A stretch of 64,000 nucleotides of DNA from Hyphomicrobium facile. Its GTDB lineage: Bacteria > Pseudomonadota > Alphaproteobacteria > Rhizobiales > Hyphomicrobiaceae. The translations under genes and the position numbers were made by a program. The stretch is from assembly GCF_900116175.1 (NCBI RefSeq), contig NZ_FPCH01000002.1, positions 372,001-436,000 on the forward strand, given 5' to 3'. Positions within the stretch are counted from its first letter, which is position 1. Every line of letters starts with the position of its first letter. The notes beneath the pieces are model-generated. The model was given only the letters and a program-made list of their open reading frames with translations, did no database searches and was not told where the DNA came from. Positions 35,978 to 46,704 of this stretch are shown piece after piece.

Positions 35978-37759
35978 TCAGTAAGAGGTGACCCAGCAAT
36001 CTTTGTAGCCTTGAGCCTTGAGCTGCGAACACACGTTGCTCGCCTCTTCCCGCGATCCCGGCGGGCCGACGACAAGGCGGTCGTACGGGCCCTTGGCGAG
36101 GGTTGCCGACGCTATGTCCGGCGTTTTTCCTGCAAGTGCGCTACCGTATTTCTGCTGCATGTCGGCAAAGAGTTTCAGGGCGTCGATGCGGCTTGTATCG
36201 GAGCGGGGGACGGATGCCAGCACGGCGACGAAGCCTGCGCCCCCTGCCGAAGATGGGATGACCGGCGGCGCATCCGCCGTCGCGTCCGTTTCGACCGTCG
36301 GCTCGGCGCGCGCGACCTTCTTGAGCTTCTTCGGCGGCGCGGCCGGGGCTTCGGCGCTGTCGTCGGCGCTGCCGGTCGGATCGACGGAATTGACCTTCGC
36401 GATCTTGACGGGCTTTACGACCTTTTTGACGGGCGCCGCCTCGGCGTTCATCGGTTGTGGGCGAACGGGCGGGCTCGCCATCGTGGGTACGGTCGCCGGA
36501 CCTCCCACACCCATTACCGGGTGCTGCCCGAAGTCGACCAGCGCGGTGCCTGGAACGCCCGTGTCACCCGGCTGAGGCCGCTGTTCAGGGGCCTGCGGCG
36601 GAGACTGGATCGACCCGTCGCGGCCGACGACCAAAGTCGAGACTTTGCGTGCGCCGCCATCGTCGGCGGGCGATGAATTCGCCGAGTTGTCGGCGCTGTC
36701 GGACGGCGCGCCTTGGCCGGAATTGTTCGCCTCATCCGCCTGCGCCGACGAAGTACCGTCGCCCAGGCGGCCCATGATTTTCGTATCGGAATAGGGGAAC
36801 TGCTTTCCGCCGGCGTCAGCGGGCTTCGTCTTCGAGGGCAATTCTGCGCTCTTGATGACCGGCGGATCGCCCTGCTGATTGGGGGTGCCTGTGAGTTTTT
36901 TGTACCCGTAGGCCATGGTGCCGCCGATCACGATGGCGCCGACGAGAGCCGCCACGATCATCAACGGGCGCCGGCCGCGTGGCGCTTCTTCCTCGTCCTC
37001 GTATTCGACCTCTTCCTCGCCGTAGACGGGCTCCAAGTCGCCGCCTTCGGCTTGGCCGAAGCCGAGTTGTGCATCCCCGTGGTGTGGCCCATGATTCTGC
37101 TGATACGGGTCGTGCCCGAAACTATCATGCGGGCCCGCCCAGTCGGCCGCGCTCAACTCGTTGTCGTGATACTGTTGCTGTCCGAAGGTCGGCTGCGCAT
37201 GCACCGGCTGCGGCGCCGGTTGCGGGGTGAACGAGGGAGCGGCGTAGCTGCCGTTATCAAAGCCGTGCGGATCTGCATTCCGGGCAGGCCACTGGGGCGC
37301 CGGTTGGCTCTGCGCGCCGTAACCCTGCGCCGGCTGCGCCTGCTGGGGGGCGAAGCTTGGCCGCGTCGGCGGCACATAGGGCTCGAATTGCGGTGCATAA
37401 GGGTCAGACTGCTCGGCGTGAGCAGGCTGCTGATAACCGCCGTAGTTTCCGCGGCTCGGGGCGGCGGACGGCTGCAGCTCGCTCCACTGGCCACCGCCGC
37501 CATAAGCCTGCTGCTCGGGGGCCTGGGCGCCGAAACCGGGCTGGGGAAAGGTTGGATAGTTCGGCGCGGGCTGCTGATGCTGGCCTTGCTGATGTTGGCC
37601 TGGCTGGTGCTGGCTTGGCCAGCCATTGTCCGATTGCGGCGCGCGGGGTGCCTGCGGCTGCGGATTGACCCACGGCGGCTGGGAATTGTGCGTTTGCGCG
37701 TTGGGGCGGGCAGCCGGCCTGGCGGCGTTCGGCCCGGGAAATGCGTTCTGCGAGGACAT
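35978..37759 (-). CDS. SPOR-domain inner membrane protein
   Basis: The 593-residue protein has a cytoplasmic N-terminal region of about 260 residues rich in Gln, Pro, Ala and Tyr, an acidic stretch (EPVYGEEEVEYEDEEEA), one transmembrane helix (RPLMIVAALVGAIVIGG, about 265-284), a disordered periplasmic linker and a C-terminal SPOR domain (about 510-593). SPOR domains bind denuded glycans at the division septum, which suggests a role in cell division. The low-complexity N-terminus is unusually long. It follows argS. Confidence 0.9.
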   Translation of the reverse strand: MSSQNAFPGPNAARPAARPNAQTHNSQPPWVNPQPQAPRAPQSDNGWPSQHQPGQHQQGQHQQPAPNYPTFPQPGFGAQAPEQQAYGGGGQWSELQPSAAPSRGNYGGYQQPAHAEQSDPYAPQFEPYVPPTRPSFAPQQAQPAQGYGAQSQPAPQWPARNADPHGFDNGSYAAPSFTPQPAPQPVHAQPTFGQQQYHDNELSAADWAGPHDSFGHDPYQQNHGPHHGDAQLGFGQAEGGDLEPVYGEEEVEYEDEEEAPRGRRPLMIVAALVGAIVIGGTMAYGYKKLTGTPNQQGDPPVIKSAELPSKTKPADAGGKQFPYSDTKIMGRLGDGTSSAQADEANNSGQGAPSDSADNSANSSPADDGGARKVSTLVVGRDGSIQSPPQAPEQRPQPGDTGVPGTALVDFGQHPVMGVGGPATVPTMASPPVRPQPMNAEAAPVKKVVKPVKIAKVNSVDPTGSADDSAEAPAAPPKKLKKVARAEPTVETDATADAPPVIPSSAGGAGFVAVLASVPRSDTSRIDALKLFADMQQKYGSALAGKTPDIASATLAKGPYDRLVVGPPGSREEASNVCSQLKAQGYKDCWVTSY

Positions 37760-37821
37760 CGCGGAAACCCCCTTAGAGTGGGGCGCAAGCAGTGGTTGCG
37801 CCTAATCGTCGATTCGAGACT

Positions 37822-39582
37822 TTAGCGCATCGCTTCGGGCGCCTCGACGCCGAGGATTTGAAGCCCCGATCTTATCACCGTCTTTGTCGCGAAAATCAGC
37901 CCCAACCTCGCCGAAGTCGCAACCCCGTCATTTGCCTGAATAAAACGTAAATGTGGCGAATCATTGCCTCGCGTCCATTGGGTGTGGAGAGCGCTCGCGA
38001 GGTCGTACAGATAGAATGCAACCCGATGCGGCTCGTGCGCCGTCGCCGCTCCCTCGATCAGTCGTGGGAAACTCGCGAGGCGCCGGATCAGGTCGAGCTC
38101 TCCCGGATCCGTCAGGATCGAGAGGTCGGCCTTCTCGAGAGCTTCAACAGATATGTCTAATCCAGCAACCTGCTCGACTGCGTTCCTTAGAACACTCGCC
38201 GCCCTAGCATGCGCGTATTGCACGTAGAAGACGGGGTTGTCCTTCGACTGCTCCGTCACTTTGGCGAAGTCGAAGTCCAGCGTTTCCTGGTTTTTCCGGT
38301 AGAGCATCATGAAGCGAACGGGGTCGCGGCCGACCTCGTCGACAACATCGCGCAGCGTGACGAAGGTGCCCGCCCGCTTCGACATCTTGTACGGCTCGCC
38401 GGCTTTGAAGAGCCGCACGAGTTGCACGACCTTCACGTCGAGGTCTGCCGTTCCATCGGACAGCGCCGCGACCGCCGCCTTCATTCTCGGGATGTAGCCG
38501 ACGTGATCCGCGCCGAAGACGTTGATCAGGTGGCGGAAGCCGCGTTGCAACTTGTCGTAGTGGTAGGCGACGTCACCGGCGAAGTACGTGTAGCTGCCAT
38601 CGGATTTCTGCAGCGCGCGGTCCTCGTCGTCGCCGAAGGCCGTCGACTTGAAGAGCGTCTGGACGCGATCTTCCCACTCGGCATCGTCGTGTCCCTTGGG
38701 CTTCTCGAGCGTGCCCTCGTAGATCAACCCTTTCTCGCGCAGCACTTCGATCGCGGCTTTGACCTGATCGCGGCCGTTCGACGTGAGGGACGCTTCCGAG
38801 AAGAACACGTCATGGCGAATGTTGAGGGCGGCCAAATCGTCCCTGATCATCTCCATCATTTTCGCGATGGCGAACGACCGGACGAGCGGCAGCCAGCGTT
38901 CTTCGGGCATGTCGAGCAGCGACGCGCCGTGCTCGGCCGCGAGCGCTTCGCCGACGGGCTTCAGATATTCGCCCGGATAAAGGCCCTCGGGGATGGCGCC
39001 GATGTTCTCGCCCAACGCTTCGCGGTAACGGAGGAACGCGGACCGTGCGAGCACGTTCACCTGGCCGCCGGCGTCGTTGATGTAATATTCGCGCGTCACG
39101 TCGAAGCCCGCGAAGACGAGCAGGTTCGCCAGCGCATCGCCGAAGACGGCGCCGCGGCAATGACCGACGTGCATCGGACCCGTTGGGTTTGCGGAAACGT
39201 ATTCGACGTTGAGCTTCTCGCCATGACCGGCTGCGCCGCTGCCGAAGGCCGATCCTTCTTTCAGAATCGTTCGCACCAGCGACTGCCAGACTCCGGTCGT
39301 GAAGGTGATGTTCAAGAAGCCTGGACCGGCGACGTCGATCTTGGCGATATCGGGCGTGGCTTCGAGCTTGGCCTTCAAAGCTTCCGCGATGTCGCGCGGC
39401 TTCATCTTTGCGGACTTCGCGAGAACCATCGCGGCGTTGACGGCGACATCGCCGTGGCTCGGATCGCGCGGCGGCTCGGCATCGAATGCCGGGAGAGCGA
39501 GGTCCTTGGGAAGAAATCCCTCGGACTGCAGATCTGTCAGCGCAGTGCGGACCCGGGCTGCGACATCAGCAAAAACGTTCAT
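37822..39582 (-). CDS. argS: Arginyl-tRNA synthetase
   Basis: ArgRS charges tRNA-Arg. The 586-residue protein has the N-terminal Add-1 domain, the class I HIGH motif as [19 protein letters not shown] and the KMSK motif as [11 protein letters not shown], and the C-terminal anticodon-binding helical domain. It is part of a minus-strand run with dgt upstream and the SPOR gene downstream. Confidence 0.97.
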   Translation of the reverse strand: MNVFADVAARVRTALTDLQSEGFLPKDLALPAFDAEPPRDPSHGDVAVNAAMVLAKSAKMKPRDIAEALKAKLEATPDIAKIDVAGPGFLNITFTTGVWQSLVRTILKEGSAFGSGAAGHGEKLNVEYVSANPTGPMHVGHCRGAVFGDALANLLVFAGFDVTREYYINDAGGQVNVLARSAFLRYREALGENIGAIPEGLYPGEYLKPVGEALAAEHGASLLDMPEERWLPLVRSFAIAKMMEMIRDDLAALNIRHDVFFSEASLTSNGRDQVKAAIEVLREKGLIYEGTLEKPKGHDDAEWEDRVQTLFKSTAFGDDEDRALQKSDGSYTYFAGDVAYHYDKLQRGFRHLINVFGADHVGYIPRMKAAVAALSDGTADLDVKVVQLVRLFKAGEPYKMSKRAGTFVTLRDVVDEVGRDPVRFMMLYRKNQETLDFDFAKVTEQSKDNPVFYVQYAHARAASVLRNAVEQVAGLDISVEALEKADLSILTDPGELDLIRRLASFPRLIEGAATAHEPHRVAFYLYDLASALHTQWTRGNDSPHLRFIQANDGVATSARLGLIFATKTVIRSGLQILGVEAPEAMR

Positions 39583-39658
39583 AGGAATCCTTTATTTTCG
39601 CGCTGGCGCCTCTCCTTCGTCGAGCCGGCCGCCAGCGCGGGAATGCGAAGCCTCGCGC

Positions 39659-40885
39659 CTAGCCCAGTTCCGGGGTGGCGTCAAACAGGCGGCGATGTTC
39701 CGCGAGCGCGTAGCGGTCGGTCTGTCCGGCCAGAAAGTCGCAAGCGACGCGCGCCCGGTGACGGTCATCCAGGCCCCGCAGCGCCTCTCGCCAGCCAGCG
39801 GGCAGCGCAGCGGCATCGGAATAGTATTTCCTAAACAGGTCGCGAACCACGTTTTCGGCCTTTTCCATGACGTCGAGAACCCGCCGGTGGTGATAGACGG
39901 CGCCGAACAGAAAGTTCTTCAGGTGCGCGAGATCGAGCGTCATGGCGTCCGAAAAAGAGATTGCCGCATGGCCCGCGGCGCGGATGTCGTCGGGCGAGCC
40001 TGGAGCCAAACCCGCAAGCCGCCGCCGGCTTTCGGTCACGACGTCACCGACCATCGCGGTGATCATGCGCCGGGTCACTTCGTAGATGGCGCGGCCACTC
40101 TCGGCGCCCTGTGCGACAGCCTTCACCTCGCTCGCGATCGGACCGGCGAGCGGCGCGCCATGGAGCGTATCGAACGTGATCAGCCCGGCGCGAAGCCCGT
40201 CGTCGACGTCGTGCGAGAGGTAGGCGATATCGTCGGCGAGGCTCGCGACTTGCGCTTCGGCAGAGGGCCATTGCTCGAGCTTCAGGGAACACCAGGCCTC
40301 AATATGGCGCGTGACTTTGGCGACGGCGGACGCGCTCCGCACGGGGCCATTGTGTTTTGCCAGCCCTTCGAGCGTTTCCCAGGTGAGGTTCAGGCCATCG
40401 AACGACAGATACTTGCGTTCGAGTGTCGTCACGACGCGAAGCGACTGAGCGTTGTGATCGAAGCCGCCGAAGGGGCGCATCTCGGTATCGAGCGCGCGCT
40501 CGCCCGCATGTCCGAACGGCGAGTGTCCGAGATCATGGGCGAGTGCGATCGTTTCGGCGAGGTCTTCGTCGAGGCGAAGCTGCCGTGCAATCGTGCGGGC
40601 GATCTGCGCCACTTCCAATGAATGGGTGAGCCGCGTTCGAAAGTGATCGCCCTCGTGCGGCAAGAAGACTTGCGTCTTATAGGTCAAACGCCGGAAGGCG
40701 GTCGAATGGAGCACCCGGTCGCGGTCGCGCTGGAAAGGACCGCGTGCGCCGCATTCCGATTCGGCGTGGTAGCGGCCTCGGGATGGGACTCCGCTCGCGG
40801 CATAGGGGGCCGGCGAGCGCTCCCCGGGCCTTAGGCTCAGCCCGTAATCCAGGGTCTCGGAGACCGGTTCAAGGCTCGCTATCAT
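39659..40885 (-). CDS. Deoxyguanosinetriphosphate triphosphohydrolase-like protein (type 2)
   Basis: These HD-domain enzymes split dNTPs into deoxynucleoside and triphosphate. The metal-binding HD motif is present in order: STAFRRLTYKTQVF, RTRLTHSLEVAQIAR (His) and ALAHDLGHSPFGHAGE (HD). Length (408 aa) fits the type 2 family of alphaproteobacteria. The N-terminal RYHAESECGARGPFQRDRDR is also characteristic. It is divergent from the erpA-like gene. Confidence 0.93.
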   Translation of the reverse strand: MIASLEPVSETLDYGLSLRPGERSPAPYAASGVPSRGRYHAESECGARGPFQRDRDRVLHSTAFRRLTYKTQVFLPHEGDHFRTRLTHSLEVAQIARTIARQLRLDEDLAETIALAHDLGHSPFGHAGERALDTEMRPFGGFDHNAQSLRVVTTLERKYLSFDGLNLTWETLEGLAKHNGPVRSASAVAKVTRHIEAWCSLKLEQWPSAEAQVASLADDIAYLSHDVDDGLRAGLITFDTLHGAPLAGPIASEVKAVAQGAESGRAIYEVTRRMITAMVGDVVTESRRRLAGLAPGSPDDIRAAGHAAISFSDAMTLDLAHLKNFLFGAVYHHRRVLDVMEKAENVVRDLFRKYYSDAAALPAGWREALRGLDDRHRARVACDFLAGQTDRYALAEHRRLFDATPELG

Positions 40886-40994
40886 TTGTTCGATGCGCTT
40901 AGCATTTGACTTCGTCAGCCGCTTTCCTATCTCTTGCGTACCGCTACCGCTAGTAGGCCCCTAGTGGCCATGGCCGGATAACCGTCTGCAACCG

Positions 40995-41327
40995 ATGACA
41001 CAAATGACCATAACCGTCACAGAGCGCGCCGCGACCCGCATTTCCGAGATTACCGCGACCGAATCGGAATCGCCGATATTGCGCGTTTCGGTCGAGGGCG
41101 GTGGTTGCTCCGGTTTTCAATATAAGTTCGATCTGGTCGGCGCCCGCACCGATGACGACCTCGTCATCGAACGAAACGGCGCAGTCGTCGTCATCGACCC
41201 GGTTTCGGCGCAGTACATGGAGGGCGCCCAGATCGATTTCGTCGACGATCTCATCGGCGCCGCTTTCAAGATCACCAACCCGGTCGCCACAGCCTCATGC
41301 GGCTGCGGGACCAGTTTTTCCATCTAA
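40995..41327 (+). CDS. erpA: Fe-S cluster carrier/insertion protein of the ErpA/IscA/HesB family
   Basis: A-type carriers accept iron-sulfur clusters and pass them to apo-enzymes. The three ligand cysteines are present: Cys38 in GGGCSGFQY and Cys102 and Cys104 in SCGCGTSFSI. The protein is 110 residues long. Sequence and solitary position resemble ErpA of alphaproteobacteria, so the symbol is likely but not certain. Its clusters would be needed by respiratory complexes and by IlvD in this window. Confidence 0.88.
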   Translation: MTQMTITVTERAATRISEITATESESPILRVSVEGGGCSGFQYKFDLVGARTDDDLVIERNGAVVVIDPVSAQYMEGAQIDFVDDLIGAAFKITNPVATASCGCGTSFSI

Positions 41328-41405
41328 GCCTTCCGGATTTGATTTGTCGCGGATTGAGTGGCACATCTGGTTTTTGCCACCTTCGCTTGAAATCGCTCCC
41401 TCGCC

Positions 41406-42188
41406 ATGATCATCGCAACTTGGAATATAAACGGCGTCAAGGCGCGGCTTGAATCGGCGCTCGCATACCTGCGCCAGCATTCCCCCGACGTCGTCTGTCT
41501 TCAGGAAATCAAATCAGTCGACGAAGGCTTCCCGACTTCGGCGTTTCAGGATCTCGGCTACAACGTCGCGACCCTTGGGCAGAAGGGGTTCAATGGCGTT
41601 GCGCTTCTATCGAAGTCTCCGCTCGAGGATGTGACGCGCGGTTTGCCCGGCGACGAACTCGATCAGCATGCGCGCTGGATCGAGGCGTCCGTTGCGCTTG
41701 GCGATCGCATGGTTCGCATCGTTTCCCTTTATCTGCCGAACGGCAATCCGATCGGCACAGAGAAGTTCGCCTACAAGCTCGCATGGATGAAGCGGATGCA
41801 GGCTCGGGCAGCCGCTCTGCTCGAAGACGAGATGCCGCTTGTGCTCGCGGGCGACTTCAATGTCATTCCGGAAAGCGAAGATGCGAAACGTCCACAGGCC
41901 TGGGTAAACGACGCACTGTTTCAGCCAGAGAGCCGCGCCGCTTGGCGCTCGCTCGTCAATCTCGGTTTTACGGATGCGACGCGCGCCTGCCATCCGGGAC
42001 CGGGCGTCTACACGTTCTGGGATTATCAGGCCGGAGCATTTCAGAAGGACGACGGCATCCGGATCGATCACATGCTGCTGTCGAGCCAAGCCGCCGATCT
42101 TTTGCGGTCGTCAGGCATCGACCGCGATACGCGGGCGCAAGAAAAGCCATCCGATCACGTGCCAGTCTGGATCAAGCTGGATTCTTGA
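41406..42188 (+). CDS. xth: Exodeoxyribonuclease III
   Basis: Exonuclease III is the AP endonuclease and 3' exonuclease of base excision repair. The endonuclease/exonuclease/phosphatase motifs are in order: WNINGVKARL, VCLQEIKSVDEGFP, GDFNVIPESED, RIDHMLLSSQ and the terminal SDHVPVWIKL. It is 260 residues long and starts 78 bases after the erpA stop; the two may be cotranscribed. Confidence 0.95.
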   Translation: MIIATWNINGVKARLESALAYLRQHSPDVVCLQEIKSVDEGFPTSAFQDLGYNVATLGQKGFNGVALLSKSPLEDVTRGLPGDELDQHARWIEASVALGDRMVRIVSLYLPNGNPIGTEKFAYKLAWMKRMQARAAALLEDEMPLVLAGDFNVIPESEDAKRPQAWVNDALFQPESRAAWRSLVNLGFTDATRACHPGPGVYTFWDYQAGAFQKDDGIRIDHMLLSSQAADLLRSSGIDRDTRAQEKPSDHVPVWIKLDS

Positions 42189-42197
42189 TTGGTTTAT

Positions 42198-42238
42198 GCG
42201 TTTGGCGGCCGGCTCGACGAAGGAGAGTCGCCAAACGC
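42198..42238. terminator. Possible bidirectional terminator between xth and the Sel1 gene
   Basis: A perfect 10-bp inverted repeat (GCGTTTGGCG and CGCCAAACGC) lies between two converging genes, with A/T-rich flanks on both sides. The loop is 21 bases long, longer than usual for a terminator. Confidence 0.4.
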
Positions 42239-42251
42239 AAATCAAAAGCTC

Positions 42252-43346
42252 TTAGCGAGCCGTGGGCTCGCCCGCTCCAAAGCCGAGCATCGGGGCTGAC
42301 GACGACAATGCAGGCGCCGACTGCGACGCCGCAGCGGGCTGCAATGAGGTCGCCGCCGGAATGACCGCGTTTCGCTGGGGCGAGACCGACGGTGTCGACG
42401 TAATGACTTGCGTCGCGGGTGTCGGCGTTGCGACGCCCATCGGACGGACCAGTTCGCCGTTCGAGCACGTTCTTACCGGTTCGGCCGCCAAATTATCGAG
42501 ACCGTCCTTGTCGTCGCGCGCCGCGGGGCTGCGGCCATAGAGGTTATGCCATTCGGCGACGCGTCCCGTCGCTTGCTGGCGGACGCCCTCGCCCGCATTG
42601 CAGAAGATGTTCTGATAGATGTCCTCGATCCACACGCGCTCGCTCGGCGGCGCGTTGGCGACGGCAACGTCGATGAGGTTCAGCGCGGCAGTTGGGTTCT
42701 TCTCGACGAACTTTCCGCGCCACATCAAATCGGCGAGGAACGCCTGGGCGCCGGGATGACCGGCTTGCGACAGGCGCGACAGCCAGTGGCGGCCGTTAGC
42801 GATCTTGCTTGAGGGGTCTTCGAAACCGGCGACCGAAATGTCCGGCCCCTCGCCTCTCAGAAATACCTTGGCGAGTTCGAACTGCGCGTCCTCGTCGTTG
42901 AAGGTCAGCGCGGCCCGTTGCAGAGCGCGATTCGCTGCTTCGACGTCCGGCTTCACGCCGGCATTGGCAACGCCATTTCGCAGATATGTCGAAACGGCTG
43001 TCAGGGATTTCGCGGCGATCGGCGCGAGACTATCGTCGTCCGGATCGACGTCTTGCAGATCGTCCGCAAGGGACTTGTACAAGCGGAAAGCTTTGCCGTG
43101 ATCGGTGTAGGCACCTTCGTTATCGCCGTAGATGCGCGCCATGTAAAAGCGCGCGATCTGCGGTTTCGAAGTCTCAAGAGCTTCGAATGCGGGCAACGCC
43201 AGTTCGTAGTAACCGCCGTTGAACGCCGATATTCCTTGCTTCATCGCATCATCCGGCGAGCGGAAGACAATGTCTCCCGCCATCGCCGAACCCAGCATCA
43301 GAAGGGTCGCAACGCTTCCCGCAAGTGCAAGCCTAAATGTCCGCAT
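42252..43346 (-). CDS. Exported Sel1-repeat protein, ExoR-like
   Basis: The product (364 aa from the ATG at 43346) has a Sec signal peptide ([23 protein letters not shown], near residue 24) and then helical repeats of TPR/Sel1 type: [36 protein letters not shown] and [20 protein letters not shown]. Periplasmic Sel1 proteins of this sort in Hyphomicrobiales include ExoR, which restrains the ExoS/ChvG sensor kinase. The resemblance is in layout, not proven. The last 80 residues are Ala/Pro/Ser-rich. The start overlaps the ilvD stop by 14 bases. Confidence 0.75.
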   Translation of the reverse strand: MRTFRLALAGSVATLLMLGSAMAGDIVFRSPDDAMKQGISAFNGGYYELALPAFEALETSKPQIARFYMARIYGDNEGAYTDHGKAFRLYKSLADDLQDVDPDDDSLAPIAAKSLTAVSTYLRNGVANAGVKPDVEAANRALQRAALTFNDEDAQFELAKVFLRGEGPDISVAGFEDPSSKIANGRHWLSRLSQAGHPGAQAFLADLMWRGKFVEKNPTAALNLIDVAVANAPPSERVWIEDIYQNIFCNAGEGVRQQATGRVAEWHNLYGRSPAARDDKDGLDNLAAEPVRTCSNGELVRPMGVATPTPATQVITSTPSVSPQRNAVIPAATSLQPAAASQSAPALSSSAPMLGFGAGEPTAR

Positions 43347-45057
43347 AGCAGAGAACTTCCGCCTTTCCTCCCGCATGGGTAACAGCGCCGTAGCGCGCCG
43401 GTCCCACTTGGTCCGCAAATTTTCTCAGTGCCCCCGACTGGTACACGTTCGGAGGCGCCTTCCAGGTCTTGCGACGCCGTTCCAGCTCTTCCTCACTGAC
43501 CTCGAGGTCGAGCGTGCCCTTTTCAGCGTCGATCGTGATGATGTCGCCATCCTGAACCAGCGCAATCGGACCACCGACGGCGGCTTCCGGTCCGACGTGG
43601 CCGATGCAGAGCCCGCGTGTGCCGCCCGAGAAGCGTCCGTCCGTTATGAGTGCAACGTTATCGCCAGCGCCTTGGCCGTAAAGTGCGGCCGTCGTCGACA
43701 GCATTTCGCGCATGCCCGGACCGCCCTTCGGTCCCTCGTAACGGATGATGATCACGTCGCCAGCCTTATACTTCCGATCCTCAACCGCCTGGAACGCATC
43801 TTCCTCACAGTCGAAGCACAATGCCGTGCCGCGGAACTTCTGCGTCTTCAGACCCGCGACTTTCACAATCGCACCGTCTGGTGCGAGCGTGCCTTTGAGG
43901 CCTACGACGCCGCCCGTCGGCGTGATCGGATTGGAAACCGGAAATACGACTTTCTGATCGTGATTGAATTTCACGCTCTCGAGATTTTGAGCGAGTGTCT
44001 TCCCGGTCACGGTGATGCAGTCGCCGTGCAAAATTCCGCCTTCGAGCAGAGCCTTCAGGATCTGCTGAACGCCACCGATGTCGTAGACGTCCTTGGCGAC
44101 GTATTTTCCACCCGGCTTCAAGTCGGCGATATAGGGCGTCCGCTTGAAGATCTCGGCGACGTCGAACAGATCGAAATCGATGCCGACTTCGTGAGCCATG
44201 GCGGGCAAATGCAGCGCGCCGTTGGTCGAGCCGCCGGTTGCCGCAACGATGATAGCGGCGTTCTCGAAGGCCTTGCGCGTGCAGATTTCGCGCGGACGAA
44301 GGCCATCGGCGATGAGACGCATGACGGCTTTGCCGCTTTCGTGCGCGTAGGCATCGCGGCTTTCGTACGGAGCCGGTGCGCCAGCCGAACCCGGAAGCGC
44401 CAAGCCGATGGCTTCCGAAACGCAGGCCATCGTGTTCGCGGTGAACTGGCCACCGCAAGATCCGGCCGACGGACAGGCGACGCATTCAAGCTCGTGGAGC
44501 TCCGCCGCCGACATTTTTCCGGCATTGTGCATACCGACGCCCTCGAAAACGTCGACGACGGTGACGTCACGGTCCTTGAAGCGGCCCGGAAGGATCGAGC
44601 CGCCGTACATGAAGACGCTCGGCACGTTGAGCCGCAGCATCGACATCATCATGCCGGGCAAGCTCTTATCGCAGCCGGCGATGCCGACGAGAGCGTCATA
44701 GGAATGGCCACGCATCGTCAGCTCGATCGAATCGGCGATGACTTCGCGCGAGACGAGGCTCGACTTCATGCCCTGGTGGCCCATGGCGATGCCGTCGGTG
44801 ACGGTGATGGTGCAGAATTCGCGCGGCGTGCCGCCTGCTTCCTTGACGCCGGTCTTGACCGCTTGCGCCTGGCGCATCAGCGAGATGTTGCATGGCGCGG
44901 CTTCGTTCCAGCAGGAGGCGACGCCGACGAACGGGCGGTTGATCTCCTCCTCGGTCAGGCCCATCGCATAATAATACGAACGGTGCGGCGCCCTCGAGGG
45001 ACCCTGCGTCACGTGACGGCTCGGAAGCTTCGATTTATCGAACGTCTTGGCGTCCAT
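43333..45057 (-). CDS. ilvD: Dihydroxy-acid dehydratase
   Basis: IlvD makes the 2-keto acids leading to valine, isoleucine, leucine and pantothenate. The Fe-S ligating regions [14 protein letters not shown] and [20 protein letters not shown] are complete, as are the C-terminal [19 protein letters not shown] motifs. The length is 574 residues. It is upstream of the Sel1 gene and overlaps it, so the two are probably cotranscribed although functionally unrelated. Confidence 0.97.
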   Translation of the reverse strand: MDAKTFDKSKLPSRHVTQGPSRAPHRSYYYAMGLTEEEINRPFVGVASCWNEAAPCNISLMRQAQAVKTGVKEAGGTPREFCTITVTDGIAMGHQGMKSSLVSREVIADSIELTMRGHSYDALVGIAGCDKSLPGMMMSMLRLNVPSVFMYGGSILPGRFKDRDVTVVDVFEGVGMHNAGKMSAAELHELECVACPSAGSCGGQFTANTMACVSEAIGLALPGSAGAPAPYESRDAYAHESGKAVMRLIADGLRPREICTRKAFENAAIIVAATGGSTNGALHLPAMAHEVGIDFDLFDVAEIFKRTPYIADLKPGGKYVAKDVYDIGGVQQILKALLEGGILHGDCITVTGKTLAQNLESVKFNHDQKVVFPVSNPITPTGGVVGLKGTLAPDGAIVKVAGLKTQKFRGTALCFDCEEDAFQAVEDRKYKAGDVIIIRYEGPKGGPGMREMLSTTAALYGQGAGDNVALITDGRFSGGTRGLCIGHVGPEAAVGGPIALVQDGDIITIDAEKGTLDLEVSEEELERRRKTWKAPPNVYQSGALRKFADQVGPARYGAVTHAGGKAEVLCYADI

Positions 45058-45475
45058 TTATTCCTCTTTGGGCATCCTTGCCCTTGTCAAACCACCCGAA
45101 TTCGGATGGCGCAGGGATGCCAGTCGCGTGGGCTCGGCGAAAGTGCTCTGCCTGATAAAAAATGACGCTGCATAAGCCGACGTCGCAAGTCAGCAGGTGC
45201 GCGGTCATTGTGGCTCGAAAGTGGCGCGATGGCTCCAGAAAGTTGCTTAACCGCCACATCAGCTATGCAACCCACCGATCATCGTTAACGGGGGCGCTGA
45301 CTATGTCGAAAATCCCGGCCCCGCGTGTTGCATCGACGACGGCCGCTGGCTTTGCCATTTGGGCTGAGAATTCGACGCGACAAGGGCCCGAGTTTGTCGC
45401 CCGGGAGACATTTCTTTACGGGCAGCCATGCTTAAATGTGGGCGGTCGCGGTCCAACCCTAAGCGGAATTGTTCG
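45058..45475. other. 418-base intergenic region between ilvD and the M48 peptidase gene
   Basis: The region should hold both divergent promoters. It also contains a 58-codon open frame on the plus strand (45303-45479, MSKIPAPRVASTTAAGFAIW at the start), preceded by GGGGGCG at suitable distance and ending in an ATGA overlap with the M48 start. I cannot tell whether it is translated. Nothing else is recognisable. Confidence 0.4.
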
Positions 45476-46606
45476 ATGACTTCAGCCCCGGCGGCCAATC
45501 CGGCCTTCCCGAGTTACTGCCGCTTTACCGCCAGCCGCGGGGCACCCCCCGTCGACGGCACCGTGTCCCTCGGCGCGTCCGGTATCGAGATCGACCTCCC
45601 CGGCGGTTCACGGCATATCTGGACGTACGGCAAACTCCGCTCCGAGGAGCCTATCCGGCGAAACGCCATCGACGTTCTTCTGACGTCCGGCGATGAGCCG
45701 GGCGCGTCGCTCTTCGTCCAGGGGGCGGGCTTTGCCGCGGCGCTCAGGGAGCGCGCGCCGCGTCTGTCCGTGCGCGCGGCATGGCTTCGCGAGAAGCGCA
45801 TGTGGTTTTTCATTCTCGCGTTCGTCGCGGGGCTGATCGCTGCGGTCTACCTGCTCGGCTTCAGTCCGTCGAAATCGATCGCGCAACACCTTCCCAACAG
45901 CTGGCGCGAGCGGCTCGGCGATGCCACCCGGTCATCGATGACCAAGGGTCATAAGGAGTGCGTCGACCCTGCCGGTCTCGCGGCTCTCACGCTGTTGACC
46001 GAGCGTCTTTCGCAAGGCGCGTCGGGAAGCATCCCGTTCCATATCCACGTTTACGACTGGCCTTTGATGAACGCCTTTGCTGTGCCGGGCGGCCAGATCG
46101 TCCTGACCAGCGGCTTGCTCGACAAATCGGAAAGTCCGGACGAAGCGGCCGGCGTGCTCGCCCATGAAATGGGACATGGGATCGAACTCCATCCGGAATC
46201 TGCGATCATTCGCGGCGTCGGTCTTGGCGCGACGCTCGAGGTCATGCTCGGCAATACGACTGGAGGCGGGCTCGCCAACGTCGGGCTCATGCTGGCGCAG
46301 CTCGGATATTCCCGGAGCGCCGAACGCGAGGCCGACAAGCATGCGCTCGAGCTTCTGAAGGCAGCGGACATTTCGCCCAAAGGTCTCGGAAACTTCTTCA
46401 CGCGCGTCACGAAGATGGAAGCCGAAGATGGCGACGAAGGGCCGGGCGCTTACAGCTGGTTTCGCACGCACCCTCCGGCCGCCGAACGCGCACGCGTCGT
46501 CAGCGAGCAGAAGGACTATCCGTCAAGCCCGGCGCTCAGTGCGGAAGCCTGGCAAAATCTGAAATCGGTGTGCAAGAAAACGCGCGACCCGGATCAGGCT
46601 GAATAG
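45476..46606 (+). CDS. M48-family metallopeptidase, membrane-anchored
   Basis: From the ATG at 45476 the product is 376 residues. An N-terminal domain of about 115 residues (PSYCRFTASRG, IEIDLPGGSRHIWTYGKLRS) is followed by one transmembrane helix (MWFFILAFVAGLIAAVYLLG), then a peptidase domain with the zinc motif AHEMGHGIELHP and the downstream SAEREADKHALELL, which supplies the third ligand. This is the M48 (Ste24/HtpX/BepA-like) pattern, with the catalytic part probably periplasmic. A quality-control role for envelope proteins is plausible but not shown. Confidence 0.88.
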   Translation: MTSAPAANPAFPSYCRFTASRGAPPVDGTVSLGASGIEIDLPGGSRHIWTYGKLRSEEPIRRNAIDVLLTSGDEPGASLFVQGAGFAAALRERAPRLSVRAAWLREKRMWFFILAFVAGLIAAVYLLGFSPSKSIAQHLPNSWRERLGDATRSSMTKGHKECVDPAGLAALTLLTERLSQGASGSIPFHIHVYDWPLMNAFAVPGGQIVLTSGLLDKSESPDEAAGVLAHEMGHGIELHPESAIIRGVGLGATLEVMLGNTTGGGLANVGLMLAQLGYSRSAEREADKHALELLKAADISPKGLGNFFTRVTKMEAEDGDEGPGAYSWFRTHPPAAERARVVSEQKDYPSSPALSAEAWQNLKSVCKKTRDPDQAE

Positions 46607-46704
46607 CGGCACGGAACGGCATGTTTGGCCCGAAGTTCGTCAGATTTTGTCCGTAAGGGGACAATGACGGCGCGAGATGATCGCGCGCTTCAACGGAACT
46701 CTGC

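Noticed and set aside
38209-39834. 541-codon frame antisense to argS
   Set aside because: Shadow of a well-supported argS gene.
43219-45165. 648-codon frame antisense to ilvD
   Set aside because: Covers ilvD exactly on the other strand; no recognisable features.
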